The notes beneath the pieces are model-generated. The model ran no database searches. It was not told where the DNA came from and worked only from the letters and a program-made list of their open reading frames with translations. DNA of 64,000 bases, from positions 310,001 through 374,000 of the forward strand of contig NZ_WYEU01000003.1 of the NCBI RefSeq assembly GCF_015143595.1, read 5' to 3'. Within the stretch, counting starts at the first letter, position 1. The number at the start of each line of letters is the position of its first letter. Positions 8,876 through 19,317 of the stretch are shown piece after piece. The stretch comes from Sneathiella sp. P13V-1 (lineage in GTDB: Bacteria > Pseudomonadota > Alphaproteobacteria > Sneathiellales > Sneathiellaceae). The position numbers and the translations under genes were made by a program.

Positions 8876-10438
8876 ATGACGACTTCTAGCCCGGCGCTTG
8901 AACTGCGCCGCGTGAATAAGTGGTTTGGACCGGTCCACGCCAACAAGGACATTTCCTTGAGCGTGGACCGCGGAACCATCCACGGCATTATCGGCGAAAA
9001 CGGCGCCGGAAAATCCACCCTGATGAGCATCGTTTACGGCTTTTATCAAGCCGATGAAGGCGAGATTTATGTAAACGGGTCCAAGTGCGACATTGATAAC
9101 CCGCAAGCATCCATTGCCGCAGGTATCGGAATGGTGCATCAGCATTTCATGTTGGTGGATACTTTTACCGTTTTGGAAAATATCATTCTTGGCGTTGAAG
9201 GTAGCCCTCTTTTGAAGGAAGGTCTGGATCACGCTAGAAAAGAACTCTCACGCCTAGAAAAAGAATATAGTCTAGAGGTTGATGTGGACGCCGTTGTTGG
9301 CGACCTGCCCGTTGGACTGCGTCAACGCGTTGAAATTCTAAAAGCGCTCTATCGCGGGGCGGAAATTCTTATTCTGGATGAACCTACAGGGGTTCTGACA
9401 CCGCAAGAAGCAGATCATCTTTTCCGGATTTTAAATACTCTGCGTGAACAGGGCAAAACCGTTATTCTGATTACCCACAAACTACGGGAAATCATGGCCA
9501 TTACAGATAACGTATCTGTTATGCGCCGCGGCGAAATGGTGGCTCACGTGGCGACCAAAGACACGAATCGTGAACAACTCGCCGAATTGATGGTTGGACG
9601 TTCCGTCCTGCTTCGGGTGGAGAAGAGCCCTGCTGTTCCAGGCGAAACTGTCATGAAACTGGACAATGTGCGGTATCTGGATCGAGATGGTATTGCTCGC
9701 CTTAAAGACATCAACTTGGAAATTAAAGCGGGTGAAATTCTGGGGATTGCGGGCGTATCCGGTAACGGCCAGTCGGAGCTTTTGGAAATTCTTGGCGGGA
9801 CTTTGCGCCCTGAACAAGGTGCTGTGATCTACAAAGGTGAAGATATCACCAATCAGAGTAAATATAACGCGCGGGATCTTCGTAAAATCGGCCTTGGGCA
9901 TGTCCCTGAAGATCGTCATAGATCCGGCCTTGTCCTGTCTTTCACGGCAAACGAAAACACCATTCTTGGCTACCATGACAGTGATGACTACAACAACGGC
10001 ACCACACTGGATCGTAAAGCAATGGTTCAACATTGCGAAGATCACATCGAGAAATTTGATGTTCGCCCAACCAACCCGCATCTAAAAGCATCAGGCTTCT
10101 CTGGCGGTAATCAGCAGAAACTAGTGCTCGCCCGGGAAATGGAACAGGACCCCGATGTTCTTCTGGTGGGTCAGCCAACCCGCGGCGTTGATATCGGCGC
10201 CATTGAATTTATCCACAAACAACTCATCAAAATGCGTGATGAGGGGAAAGCCATCCTGGTTGTTTCTGTAGAAATTGATGAGGTGATGTCACTTGCTGAT
10301 CGGATTGCGGTCATGTTTGACGGTGCCATCGTCGGTGAGATTGACGCGCGTGAAGCAACCGAGACAAAACTAGGTCTGATGATGGCGGGTGTCCGTGATG
10401 ATCAAACGCCGGAGCAAAAAGAAGAGGCAGCGGTTTAA
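8876..10438 (+). CDS. Nucleoside ABC importer ATP-binding protein with two NBDs
   Basis: A 520-residue fusion of two ABC domains. The first has GENGAGKST (Walker A), a divergent signature PVGLRQRVEI and ILDEPTGVLTP (Walker B). The second has a degenerate Walker A, GVSGNGQSE, but a good signature SGGNQQKLVLARE and VGQPTRGVD. This RbsA/NupA-type asymmetry is normal for BMP-linked CUT2-like importers. It energises uptake across the inner membrane. The stop overlaps the start of the first permease (TAATG), so translation is probably coupled. Confidence 0.94.
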   Translation: MTTSSPALELRRVNKWFGPVHANKDISLSVDRGTIHGIIGENGAGKSTLMSIVYGFYQADEGEIYVNGSKCDIDNPQASIAAGIGMVHQHFMLVDTFTVLENIILGVEGSPLLKEGLDHARKELSRLEKEYSLEVDVDAVVGDLPVGLRQRVEILKALYRGAEILILDEPTGVLTPQEADHLFRILNTLREQGKTVILITHKLREIMAITDNVSVMRRGEMVAHVATKDTNREQLAELMVGRSVLLRVEKSPAVPGETVMKLDNVRYLDRDGIARLKDINLEIKAGEILGIAGVSGNGQSELLEILGGTLRPEQGAVIYKGEDITNQSKYNARDLRKIGLGHVPEDRHRSGLVLSFTANENTILGYHDSDDYNNGTTLDRKAMVQHCEDHIEKFDVRPTNPHLKASGFSGGNQQKLVLAREMEQDPDVLLVGQPTRGVDIGAIEFIHKQLIKMRDEGKAILVVSVEIDEVMSLADRIAVMFDGAIVGEIDAREATETKLGLMMAGVRDDQTPEQKEEAAV

Positions 10439-11556
10439 TGTCAGAAAATTCTTCGAAATTCGGCTCGCCTGCCAAAGTACCTGCTTGGGTTAATCTGGCA
10501 CTTATTCCGCTGGTTAATCTAACCGCTGCTTTTATTCTGTCAGGCATCGTCATCCTTATTGTCGGAGACAATCCAATCACCGCACTGGAAGTTCTGGTTT
10601 ATGGTGCGTTTGGTTATGCGGATGCTATTGGCTACACGCTCTATTACACCACCAACTTTATTTTCACCGGCCTTGCCGTTGCCATCGCTTTCCACTGTGG
10701 TCTTTTTAATATCGGCGCAGAAGGTCAGGCGATGATTGGTGGTCTTGGTGTTGGATTGGTGGCGCTATACTTTGATGCCCTTCCTTTCTGGGCAGTTATT
10801 CCAATCGCAATTATGGCCGCGGCCATTTTTGGCGGGTTCTGGGCTGCTGTGCCTGCGTATCTTCAGGCAAAACGCGGAAGTCATATTGTGATCACCACGA
10901 TCATGTTCAACTTCATCGCGGCGTCCATCATGACCTATCTACTGGTTGAGGTTTTAATCGCACCGGGTGGACAATCTCCTGAAAGCCGGGAGTTTGTGGA
11001 AAGCACCTGGTTGCCGTTTTTCCATGACTTCCTTCCGATGCCAGAAACTCCCTTGAACGTTTCCTTTCTCTTTGCCTTGGTATTAAGCGCCGCCTTCTAT
11101 TACTTCCTATGGCATACTCGCTGGGGATATGAAGTTCGGGTGGTGGGAGAAAATGAAACCGCCGCCAAATATGCCGGAATTTCTCCAGCCCGGAACATCA
11201 TTCTCGCCATGATTATTTCTGGAGCTCTTGCCGGTTTTGTTGGCGTGAACGAAATCCTTGGTGTGCATCATCGATTGATCCTTGAATTTACAGGCGGCTT
11301 TGGTTTTGTGGGTATCGCCGTTGCCTTGATGGGCCGCAATCACCCTGTGGGCATCTTCCTGGCTGCGCTTCTTTTTGGTGCACTTTATCAAGGTGGGTCA
11401 GAGCTTGCGTTTGAAATGAAATCTATCAACCGCGAGATGGTAATTGTGATCCAAGGTCTGATTATTCTGTTCTCAGGCGCCCTTGAGCATATGTTCCGAC
11501 CTACCATTGAGAATTTCTTCAAGAAACGTGCCGGCTCTGCCGCGGTGGAGGCGTAA
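10438..11556 (+). CDS. Nucleoside ABC importer permease, first subunit
   Basis: A 372-residue BPD_transp_2-family membrane protein with about eight to ten hydrophobic segments. Diagnostic stretches are FHCGLFNIGAEGQAMIGGLGVG, RGSHIVITTIMFNFIA and VVGENETAAKYAGISPARN, the last being the cytoplasmic coupling loop to the ATPase. It forms the channel with the next gene's product. It starts inside the ATPase stop and ends 3 bases before the second permease. Confidence 0.93.
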   Translation: MSENSSKFGSPAKVPAWVNLALIPLVNLTAAFILSGIVILIVGDNPITALEVLVYGAFGYADAIGYTLYYTTNFIFTGLAVAIAFHCGLFNIGAEGQAMIGGLGVGLVALYFDALPFWAVIPIAIMAAAIFGGFWAAVPAYLQAKRGSHIVITTIMFNFIAASIMTYLLVEVLIAPGGQSPESREFVESTWLPFFHDFLPMPETPLNVSFLFALVLSAAFYYFLWHTRWGYEVRVVGENETAAKYAGISPARNIILAMIISGALAGFVGVNEILGVHHRLILEFTGGFGFVGIAVALMGRNHPVGIFLAALLFGALYQGGSELAFEMKSINREMVIVIQGLIILFSGALEHMFRPTIENFFKKRAGSAAVEA

Positions 11557-11559
11557 ATC

Positions 11560-12531
11560 ATGGAAATTTTTGAGATCTTCATTCTATTGATGGACGCTAC
11601 TTTCCGTGTAGCCACCCCATTGGTTCTGGCCGCGATGGCGGGAATGTTTTCCGAACGCTCTGGCATTGTGGATATCGGCCTTGAGGGTAAAATGCTGGGC
11701 GCTGCTTTTGCAGCCGCGGCAACTGCCTACACCACCGGATCCGTCTGGCTTGGACTGATGGCGGGTATTGTGACCTCCATGGCCCTTTCCATGCTTCATG
11801 CCTACGCTTGCGTAACCCATAAAGGTAATCAGGTTGTCTCCGGCATGGCCATTAACATTATGGTGGCTGGCCTGACGCCCACCCTAGCTTTTGCGTGGTT
11901 CCAGCGTGGTGGACAAACACCGGCGCTTACCGGTGACGATCGTTTCCATTCCATCACCCTGCCATTTGCAGAAGCGGTTCGGGATATTCCAGTAATAGGT
12001 TACACCTACGCTGAGCTGATTTCCGGTCATAACATTCTGGTTTATGTGGCCGCAGCCTCTGTTCCTATTTGTGCATATGTCCTTTACCGCACACGTTTTG
12101 GCCTTCGGGTGCGTGCGGTAGGTGAAAACCCACATGCAGTAGATACCGCTGGTATCGTGGTGAACAAACTTCGTTATCAGGCATTGATGGTCACGGGTCT
12201 TCTCTGTGGTATCGGTGGGTCCTATCTTTCCACTGCTCACGGTGCAGCCTTTATTCGCGATATGACAGCGGGTAAAGGGTATCTTGCCCTTGCCGCCCTT
12301 ATCTTTGGTAAGTGGAAACCGGTTCCCACATTATTTGCCTGTCTTTTATTTGCCTTCACGGATGCCTTGCAAGCACGCTTGCAAGGGGTGGATCTGCCAA
12401 TCGTTGGCGTGATCCCGGTTCAATTCATTCAGGCACTTCCATATGTCCTGACAGTTCTGCTATTGGCAGGCTTTGTCGGCAAAGCCATTCCGCCAAAAGC
12501 CATCGGACAACCCTATATCAAGGAAAGATAG
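11560..12531 (+). CDS. Nucleoside ABC importer permease, second subunit
   Basis: A 323-residue BPD_transp_2-family permease, shorter than its partner. It has FSERSGIVDIGLEGKMLGAAFAA, THKGNQVVSGMAINIM and RTRFGLRVRAVGENPHAVDTAGI, the conserved membrane and coupling-loop motifs of the YufQ/NupC type. Several hydrophobic helices span the length. It pairs with the preceding permease to make the heterodimeric pore, and is followed after 3 bases by the phosphorylase that would act on the imported nucleosides. Confidence 0.93.
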   Translation: MEIFEIFILLMDATFRVATPLVLAAMAGMFSERSGIVDIGLEGKMLGAAFAAAATAYTTGSVWLGLMAGIVTSMALSMLHAYACVTHKGNQVVSGMAINIMVAGLTPTLAFAWFQRGGQTPALTGDDRFHSITLPFAEAVRDIPVIGYTYAELISGHNILVYVAAASVPICAYVLYRTRFGLRVRAVGENPHAVDTAGIVVNKLRYQALMVTGLLCGIGGSYLSTAHGAAFIRDMTAGKGYLALAALIFGKWKPVPTLFACLLFAFTDALQARLQGVDLPIVGVIPVQFIQALPYVLTVLLLAGFVGKAIPPKAIGQPYIKER

Positions 12532-12534
12532 ACT

Positions 12535-13404
12535 ATGTCTCTTGATCCCCATGTTGCCGCCGATTTTGTAAAATCAAAGGCGGAAGGTTTCGCACCCAGA
12601 GTTGGTATCATTCTGGGATCCGGCCTTGGTGGCCTCGCTGATAAAATCGAGGCGGTTGCCAGCATCGACTTTAAAGACATCCCGGATTTTCCCCAGTCCA
12701 CTGTGGAAGGTCATGCCGGCCGCCTGATCCTTGGGCGACTTGGCGGCATGCCTGTGGTTTGTATGCAGGGCCGTATTCACCTTTACGAAGGTGTCGATCC
12801 GCAAGATCTGGCGGTTCCAGTTCGTGTCTTGAAACTTCTTGGCATAGACATCCTTCTGGTGACCAATGCTGCCGGAAGTTTCCATGAAGATATGGGCCCT
12901 GGATCTTTGATGCTTCTAAATGATCATATCAATCTTACTGGCCGCAACCCGTTAGTTGGTGAGAATGACGATCGATTTGGTCCCCGCTTTTTCTCCATGG
13001 AAGATGCGTATGATCCTATTTTGCGGGAACATCTGAAAGCCGTTGCCAAAGAGTTGGACATCAAACTCCATGAAGGGGTTTACCTTCACTATCTTGGCCC
13101 TAACTTTGAAACACCGGCAGAGATCAGAGCCTTTAAAACATTAGGTGCAGATGCGGTTGGAATGTCCACAACACCAGAAGTTCTGGTTGCCCGTCATATG
13201 GGGCTCCGTGTTGCAGCCATATCCAACATTACCAATCTGGCCGCAGGCATGAACAAAGAAACCCTCAGCCACGAACAAACGCTGGAATGCGCGAAACTGG
13301 CGGCAGAGGACCTTGAAAATCTTGTGATTATTTTCCTCGGCACCCTAAAGCGGGAATTGCTGAAGGCACATATGAAAGAAGAAAATGATGGCGACACTCA
13401 GTAA
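12535..13404 (+). CDS. punA: Purine nucleoside phosphorylase (trimeric PNP family)
   Basis: A 289-residue PNP of the mammalian-like trimeric family: GIILGSGLGG phosphate loop, FPQSTVEGHAGRL, GRIHLYEG, VTNAAGSF, GPNFETPAEIRAFK, GADAVGMSTTPE and ITNLAAGM. It splits inosine, guanosine or deoxy forms with phosphate to base and (deoxy)ribose-1-phosphate. The Asn in ITNLAAG is typical of members acting on 6-oxopurines. Xanthosine use is possible but cannot be read out. It overlaps deoC by about 20 bases. Confidence 0.92.
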   Translation: MSLDPHVAADFVKSKAEGFAPRVGIILGSGLGGLADKIEAVASIDFKDIPDFPQSTVEGHAGRLILGRLGGMPVVCMQGRIHLYEGVDPQDLAVPVRVLKLLGIDILLVTNAAGSFHEDMGPGSLMLLNDHINLTGRNPLVGENDDRFGPRFFSMEDAYDPILREHLKAVAKELDIKLHEGVYLHYLGPNFETPAEIRAFKTLGADAVGMSTTPEVLVARHMGLRVAAISNITNLAAGMNKETLSHEQTLECAKLAAEDLENLVIIFLGTLKRELLKAHMKEENDGDTQ

Positions 13405-14374
13405 GCTATCCCCGACATCTCACGTCATTGACCGTAACCCAGGTCTTCCTTTTGATGCGGAAGCTATCGACGGCATTCAGGTTAATTTAAGTGCGGTTGA
13501 ACGCCGGACTTCCTCCTTGGGCGGACGTCGGACTGTCAAAAAAGAACATCAAGCAGCGTGGCTACTAAAAGCCATCTCCTGCATCGACTTGACGACACTC
13601 AGCGGTGATGACACACCACGCCGGGTTAAACGCCTGTGTGCAAAAGCAAGACAACCTGTTCGTCAGGATTTGCTGGATGCCATGGGTATGGGTGATAGAG
13701 GCCTGACTACGGGAGCCGTTTGCGTCTATCACACTATGGTCGATACAGCGGTCACAGCACTGGAGGGATCCGGTATCCCTGTGGCCGCCGTATCCACCGG
13801 CTTCCCTGCGGGATTGAGCCCCATGAAAACGCGGCTTGAAGAAATTCGTGAATCTGTCGCAGCAGGGGCGTCTGAAATCGACATCGTAATTACCCGCGGC
13901 CATGTGCTTACAGGCAACTGGAAAGCGCTTTATGATGAAATCAAAGCCTTTCGCGAAGCCTGCGGAGATGCACATCTTAAAGCCATTTTAGGAACTGGTG
14001 AACTTGTTACACTTCGTAACGTCGCCAAAGCCAGCATGATTGCCATGATGGCAGGTGCAGATTTCATTAAAACATCCACAGGCAAGGAAAGTGTCAATGC
14101 CACCTTGCCAGTAAGCCTTGTGATGATCCGCGCCATTCGTGCGTATGAAGAAATGACTGGTTTCCAGATCGGATACAAACCTGCAGGCGGCATCAGTGCC
14201 GCGAAAGATATTCTGGGCTATCAGATTCTGATGAAAGAAGAATTGGGTCACGATTGGTTGCAGCCTGATCTATTCCGCATCGGGGCTTCCAGTCTTCTTG
14301 GCGATATTGAACGCCAGCTTGAACATCATGTAACCGGCCGTTATTCCGCCGATTTCCGCCATCCTATGGCTTAA
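13385..14374 (+). CDS. deoC: Deoxyribose-phosphate aldolase
   Basis: A 329-residue DeoC of the longer type. AVCVYHTMVDTA, VAAVSTGFPAG, ASEIDIVITRGHV, LKAILGTGEL with its Lys, and the Schiff-base region ADFIKTSTGKESVNATL with Lys in KTSTGK are all present. It splits deoxyribose-5-phosphate into glyceraldehyde-3-phosphate and acetaldehyde. Tandem ATG codons at 13385 and 13388 leave the exact start open by one residue. It starts inside the punA stop region and is followed by an aldehyde dehydrogenase that would remove the acetaldehyde. Confidence 0.95.
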   Translation: MMATLSKLSPTSHVIDRNPGLPFDAEAIDGIQVNLSAVERRTSSLGGRRTVKKEHQAAWLLKAISCIDLTTLSGDDTPRRVKRLCAKARQPVRQDLLDAMGMGDRGLTTGAVCVYHTMVDTAVTALEGSGIPVAAVSTGFPAGLSPMKTRLEEIRESVAAGASEIDIVITRGHVLTGNWKALYDEIKAFREACGDAHLKAILGTGELVTLRNVAKASMIAMMAGADFIKTSTGKESVNATLPVSLVMIRAIRAYEEMTGFQIGYKPAGGISAAKDILGYQILMKEELGHDWLQPDLFRIGASSLLGDIERQLEHHVTGRYSADFRHPMA

Positions 14375-14383
14375 GGACATATT

Positions 14384-16765
14384 ATGAGCATCGCAGAGAT
14401 CTTTGATACAATGGAATATGGCGCCGCCCCTGAAAGCGATAGCGAGGCCCGAGCCTGGCTTGCCCGTCACAACAGCCAGTTTGGCCTGTTCATTAATGGA
14501 AGCTGGACAGCACCTTCAAATAACAGCTTCAAAGCCTTTAATCCCGCTGACAACAGTGACCTTGCAAATTTGAGCATGGCAACATCCGATGACGTCAACG
14601 ACGCCGTAAATGCTGCTCGAAAAGCGCAGAAGAAATGGGAAAAACTGGGAGGTCCTGCACGTGCAAGACATATGTATGCCCTTGCCCGTGCAATCCAGCG
14701 CCATTCACGCCTGTTGGCTGTTCTGGAAAGTCTTGATAACGGTAAATCCGTTCGCGAAACCCGCGACATTGATATCCCGCTTGTCGCCCGCCATTTCTAT
14801 CATCATGCTGGTTGGGCACAACTGCAGGAAACAACGTTCGCAGATTATGAAGCCATGGGTGTGATCGGCCAGATCATCCCATGGAACTTCCCGCTTTTGA
14901 TGTTGGCCTGGAAAATTGCCCCGGCCATTGCCGCTGGTAATACTGTGGTTCTAAAGCCTGCTGAACACACGTCTCTCACCGCCCTTTGTTTTGCGGAAAT
15001 CTGTAAAAATGCAGGATTGCCGGATGGGGTGATCAACATTGTCACGGGTGATGGTACGGTAGGCGACATGATCGTCAATCACGGCGATATCGACAAAATT
15101 GCCTTCACCGGCTCAACGGGCGTTGGTCGTCAGATCCGTGAAAAAACGGCTGGTAGCGGAAAACACCTGACCCTTGAACTTGGTGGCAAGTCGCCGTTCA
15201 TCGTTTTTGAAGATGCAGATATCGACAGCGCCATTGAAGGTGTTGTGGACGCCATCTGGTTTAATCAGGGCCAGGTTTGCTGCGCAGGATCACGTCTGCT
15301 CTTGCAGGAAGGCATCTACGATAAATTTATCCAGCGCCTGAAAAACCGCATGGAAAAACTACGTCTTGGTGATCCCCTTGATAAGTGCATCGATATGGGG
15401 GCCATCGTTGCCCCTGTTCAAAAGGATCGCATTGAGAAACTGGTCAAGACAGGCTGTGCAGAAGGGGCGGAAATGTGGCAACCTGATATCGAGATGCCAC
15501 AGGACGGTAGCTTCTTCCCACCCACCTTGTTTACCGAGGTGGAGCCCGCCTGCACAATTGCACAGGAAGAGATTTTTGGTCCTGTTGTGGTGACGCTTTC
15601 TTTCCGCACACCTGACGAAGCGGTGAAGATTGCCAATAACACCCGATACGGACTTGCCGCCTCTATCTGGAGCGAGAACATCAATCTCGCACTGGATATC
15701 GCGCCAAAACTGGATTGTGGTGTCGCGTGGATTAACAGCACCAATCAATTTGATGCAGCTTGCGGCTTTGGTGGCAACCGCGAAAGTGGTTATGGCCGTG
15801 AAGGCGGTATTGAAGGCATGTATGAAGTACTCCGTCCTCGCTTTGAAGCTGGCCTTCCACTTTACAAACCCGCAAAAGAAGTTACGGCAAGTGGTCAATC
15901 GGCAAACGCCCCGACCAAATCCGTTGATCGGACACCGAAACTCTATATAGGCGGAAAACAGGCGCGTCCTGACAGCGGCTATTCCCTGCCTGTTCGCAAT
16001 AACAAAGGCGATCTGATCGGCGAAGTTGGTTTCGGTAACCGCAAAGACATTAGAAATGCGGTTGAGGCTGCCGCCAAAAACGCTGGCTGGTCAAAAGCAT
16101 CAGCCCATAATCGTGCACAGGTTCTTTTCTATCTGGGTGAAAATCTGGATATCCGGAAAGACGAGTTTGTCGCGCGCATTGTGGAAACAACCGGTGCCAC
16201 CATCGCCAATGCGAAGAAAGAAGTGGAAGCCTCAATTCAGCGGCTCTTCACTTACGCCGCTTGGGCCGACAAATATGAAAGCCGTGTACACACTCCGCCA
16301 ATGCGTGGCGTGACGCTCGCCATGAAAGAAACCATTGGTACTATTGGCATTCTCTGCCCTGATGAAAATCCGCTCCTTGCAATGATTTCTCTGGCAGGTC
16401 CGGCCCTCGCCATGGGCAATCGCATCGTCCTTGTGCCATCCGAAGCCGCACCGTTAATTGCCACTGACTTTTATCAGATTCTGGAAACTTCTGATGTTCC
16501 AGCGGGTTGCTTTAACATTGTTACGGGTAAGCGGGATGAGTTGGCGAAAACGCTGGCGGATCATGACAATGTGAAATCCGTTTGGTATTTCGGCCCTGAA
16601 GGTGGCAGCCAACTGGTCGAAGCCTCATCCGCCGGAAACATGAAACGCACATGGTGTAATCACGGTCGTCGCCGTGACTGGTTTGATGCCCGGCAGGCCG
16701 AAGGGGAAGAGTTCCTTCGCCATGCTGTTCAAATTAAAAACATCTGGATCCCTTACGGTGAATAG
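14384..16765 (+). CDS. Two-domain aldehyde dehydrogenase of the deo operon
   Basis: A 793-residue protein. Residues 1-490 form a complete ALDH: IIPWNFP with Asn168, KPAEHT with Lys191, FTGSTGVG, ELGGKSP with Glu265, and GQVCCAGSR with Cys299/Cys300. Residues from about 510 form a second, shorter ALDH-like domain (LYIGGKQ, VGFGNRKDIRNAV, FGPEGGSQLVEAS) without the Glu and Cys motifs, ending KNIWIPYGE. The N-terminal half should oxidise acetaldehyde from DeoC; the C-terminal half is probably structural or regulatory. Full-length homologues of this shape occur in other deo operons, so this is not a frameshift. AAGGAC precedes the ATG. Confidence 0.88.
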   Translation: MSIAEIFDTMEYGAAPESDSEARAWLARHNSQFGLFINGSWTAPSNNSFKAFNPADNSDLANLSMATSDDVNDAVNAARKAQKKWEKLGGPARARHMYALARAIQRHSRLLAVLESLDNGKSVRETRDIDIPLVARHFYHHAGWAQLQETTFADYEAMGVIGQIIPWNFPLLMLAWKIAPAIAAGNTVVLKPAEHTSLTALCFAEICKNAGLPDGVINIVTGDGTVGDMIVNHGDIDKIAFTGSTGVGRQIREKTAGSGKHLTLELGGKSPFIVFEDADIDSAIEGVVDAIWFNQGQVCCAGSRLLLQEGIYDKFIQRLKNRMEKLRLGDPLDKCIDMGAIVAPVQKDRIEKLVKTGCAEGAEMWQPDIEMPQDGSFFPPTLFTEVEPACTIAQEEIFGPVVVTLSFRTPDEAVKIANNTRYGLAASIWSENINLALDIAPKLDCGVAWINSTNQFDAACGFGGNRESGYGREGGIEGMYEVLRPRFEAGLPLYKPAKEVTASGQSANAPTKSVDRTPKLYIGGKQARPDSGYSLPVRNNKGDLIGEVGFGNRKDIRNAVEAAAKNAGWSKASAHNRAQVLFYLGENLDIRKDEFVARIVETTGATIANAKKEVEASIQRLFTYAAWADKYESRVHTPPMRGVTLAMKETIGTIGILCPDENPLLAMISLAGPALAMGNRIVLVPSEAAPLIATDFYQILETSDVPAGCFNIVTGKRDELAKTLADHDNVKSVWYFGPEGGSQLVEASSAGNMKRTWCNHGRRRDWFDARQAEGEEFLRHAVQIKNIWIPYGE

Positions 16766-16774
16766 GACCCATAA

Positions 16775-18112
16775 ATGAGTGCAGAATTTTTCCCGCAGGA
16801 AATCATCCGTAAAAAACGTGATGGCCTACCGCTGAGTGAAGCGGAGATCCAGTTTATTGTGCGTGGGATAACAGACAATTCAATTTCTGAAGGGCAAATC
16901 GCCGCCTTCGCCATGGCTGTCTTCTTTCAGGATATGTCCATGGAGGAACGTGTATGGCTGACCCGTGCTATGGTCAATTCTGGCGATGTAATGGATTGGT
17001 CCAACGCCGACCTTGGTCGCCCTGTCGTGGACAAACACTCTACAGGCGGTGTTGGCGATAAGGTCAGCCTGATGTTGGCCGCCATTGTTGCGGCTTGCGG
17101 CGGGGCCGTTCCCATGATCTCCGGCCGTGGTCTTGGTCATACCGGCGGCACACTGGATAAACTGGATAGTGTGCCAGGTTACAACACTGCGCCTGATCCT
17201 GATCTTTTGAAGAAGGTCGTGAAAAATGTGGGCTGCGCCATTATTGGCCAGACATCAGATTTAGCCACTGCGGATCGGCGTTTTTATGCCACACGAGATG
17301 TCACTGCGACCGTTGAAAGTATCGCTCTGATCACCGCATCAATTCTGTCCAAGAAACTGGCGGCGGGTCTTGACGCGCTTGTGATGGATGTGAAATTTGG
17401 ATCTGGTGCTTTCAAGGAAAAATACGAAGATGCTGAAGCACTGGCAAAAAGCATCGTCACTGTTGCCAATGGTGCAGGCATGCCGACAACAGCCATCCTC
17501 ACCGATATGAACCAGGTTCTGGGGCATACGGCAGGTAATGCGATTGAAGTGCGGGAGACCATTGATTTCCTTATGGGCAAGAATGTTGACAAACGCCTTT
17601 TGGAAGTTGTCTCAGTCCTATGTTCAGAGATGCTGGTCATCGCAGGAATTGCGGACGAAACAACGGCACCAATGGCCGTACATGGGGCGCTTAACAGTGG
17701 CAGCGCCGCTGAACGTTTTGCCCAGATGATTGCCGCATTGGGCGGACCAACCGACTTGATGACAAATCCGGACAAACACCTTCCCCTTGCCCCGATCAGT
17801 CGGGATGTTATTGCGCCGCGTCGCGGCTATATCGCAAAGATGGATACCCGCGCGATGGGTGTTGCCGTGATGGATCTTGGCGGTGGTCGCCATAAGGCAA
17901 GCGACAGTATTGATTATGGTGTTGGTCTGTCCAATATTCAGGGAATTGGCGCAAAACTTGGCCCCCGCAACCCGGTGGCAACCATCTTTGCCCGCAACGA
18001 AGCACAAGCGGATCAGGCAGAAAAACGTATCTTGGGCGCCATCACCATTGCCGAAGAAGCACCAGCACCAACATCCGCCATAGGCCGCAAAATTACAAAG
18101 GAAGATTTATGA
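16775..18112 (+). CDS. deoA: Thymidine phosphorylase
   Basis: A 445-residue pyrimidine nucleoside phosphorylase with the family signature [17 protein letters not shown], the phosphate loop [10 protein letters not shown], and [10 protein letters not shown]. It splits thymidine and deoxyuridine to base and deoxyribose-1-phosphate. The length matches the full three-domain dimeric enzyme. Uracil released by related reactions can be taken by the nearby upp product. The stop overlaps the ATG of deoB in an ATGA. Confidence 0.96.
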   Translation: MSAEFFPQEIIRKKRDGLPLSEAEIQFIVRGITDNSISEGQIAAFAMAVFFQDMSMEERVWLTRAMVNSGDVMDWSNADLGRPVVDKHSTGGVGDKVSLMLAAIVAACGGAVPMISGRGLGHTGGTLDKLDSVPGYNTAPDPDLLKKVVKNVGCAIIGQTSDLATADRRFYATRDVTATVESIALITASILSKKLAAGLDALVMDVKFGSGAFKEKYEDAEALAKSIVTVANGAGMPTTAILTDMNQVLGHTAGNAIEVRETIDFLMGKNVDKRLLEVVSVLCSEMLVIAGIADETTAPMAVHGALNSGSAAERFAQMIAALGGPTDLMTNPDKHLPLAPISRDVIAPRRGYIAKMDTRAMGVAVMDLGGGRHKASDSIDYGVGLSNIQGIGAKLGPRNPVATIFARNEAQADQAEKRILGAITIAEEAPAPTSAIGRKITKEDL

Positions 18113-19317
18113 GCCGCGCAATCCTAATGGTTCTCGACAGCTTTGGATTAGGGGCGACCCCTGATGCGGATCAGTTCGGCGATCAAGGCGCGGACACATT
18201 TGGTCATATTATTAAGGCCGCACATGATGGACGGGCAAATAACGACAATCGAAACGGTCCTTTGCAAATTCCGAACATGGAAAAACTAGGGCTTGTGGCC
18301 GCCCATCAGAACTATCATCAAACGCAGAGCGCCTCTGATGATCTGATCGGTTTGTATGGAGTAGCAAAAGAACTGAGCCGAGGGAAAGATACTCCATCTG
18401 GTCATTGGGAAATGGCGGGTCTTCCTGTTCAGTTTGATTGGGGGTATTTTCCAACGACAGTTCCCTGCTTCCCGGAAGAGCTGATTAGTCACCTTATCGA
18501 AGAATGTGACCTACCGGGCATTTTGGGAAATTGTCATGCGTCAGGAACCGAAATCATCGCCCGCCTTGGCGATGAGCACGTGGCAAGCGGAAAACCCATT
18601 TTCTACACCTCTGCAGATAGCGTCCTGCAAATCGCTGCCCATGAAGAGGTTTTTGGGCTAGACCGTCTATATGCCCTTTGTGAAGCCGCCCGTGTAGCCG
18701 TAGATGACTTAAACATCGGGCGCGTGATTGCCCGTCCGTTCTTAGGGTCTAATGGGGACTATGCCCGCACGGCAAACCGGCGGGACCTAGCCGTACCACC
18801 TCATGCGCCCACGCTGCTGGATATTCTCGAAAAAGAAAATCGATCCGTTATTTCAGTTGGAAAGATCGGGGATATTTTCGCTCATAGCGGCACGGGTAAA
18901 GTCGTGAAAGCCGATGGTAATATGGCGCTTGTCGATGCGACACTCTCCGCTATGGATGACTGTCCGGACGGCGGACTCATCTTCACCAATCTGGTAGATT
19001 TCGATCAATCCTATGGACACCGGAGGGATGTTGCGGGCTATGCGAATGCCTTGGAAGAGTTCGACAAACGCCTTCCGGAAATCATGAACGCTATGAATGA
19101 TGACGATCTGTTGATCCTTACCGCTGATCATGGCTGCGATCCCACATGGGAAGGCACAGATCATACAAGAGAGGTTGTGCCAGTTATCGGATACTCCTCT
19201 TCCTTGCAGCCCCGCGCGCTTGGCACCCGAGAGACGTTTGCTGACATTGGTCAAACTATCGCTGATTACTTAAACATCCCTGCCCTGAATGCTGGCAGTT
19301 CATTTCTGGAAAATTAA
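18109..19317 (+). CDS. deoB: Phosphopentomutase
   Basis: A 402-residue member of the alkaline phosphatase superfamily: [26 protein letters not shown] at the N-terminus, the nucleophile-loop region around [13 protein letters not shown] with Thr, and [22 protein letters not shown] with metal ligands near the C-terminus. It converts (deoxy)ribose-1-phosphate to the 5-phosphate, joining PunA and DeoA to DeoC. It overlaps deoA by 4 bases and touches add directly. Confidence 0.96.
   Translation: MSRAILMVLDSFGLGATPDADQFGDQGADTFGHIIKAAHDGRANNDNRNGPLQIPNMEKLGLVAAHQNYHQTQSASDDLIGLYGVAKELSRGKDTPSGHWEMAGLPVQFDWGYFPTTVPCFPEELISHLIEECDLPGILGNCHASGTEIIARLGDEHVASGKPIFYTSADSVLQIAAHEEVFGLDRLYALCEAARVAVDDLNIGRVIARPFLGSNGDYARTANRRDLAVPPHAPTLLDILEKENRSVISVGKIGDIFAHSGTGKVVKADGNMALVDATLSAMDDCPDGGLIFTNLVDFDQSYGHRRDVAGYANALEEFDKRLPEIMNAMNDDDLLILTADHGCDPTWEGTDHTREVVPVIGYSSSLQPRALGTRETFADIGQTIADYLNIPALNAGSSFLEN

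Noticed and set aside
8159-9232. 357-codon open frame on the minus strand across the BMP and ATPase genes
   Set aside because: It spans the junction of two clearly coding genes on the other strand and has no family features.
16600-16765. Possible frameshift truncating the second ALDH domain
   Set aside because: The C-terminal KNIWIPYGE ending is usual for this long ALDH family, so the gene appears complete.
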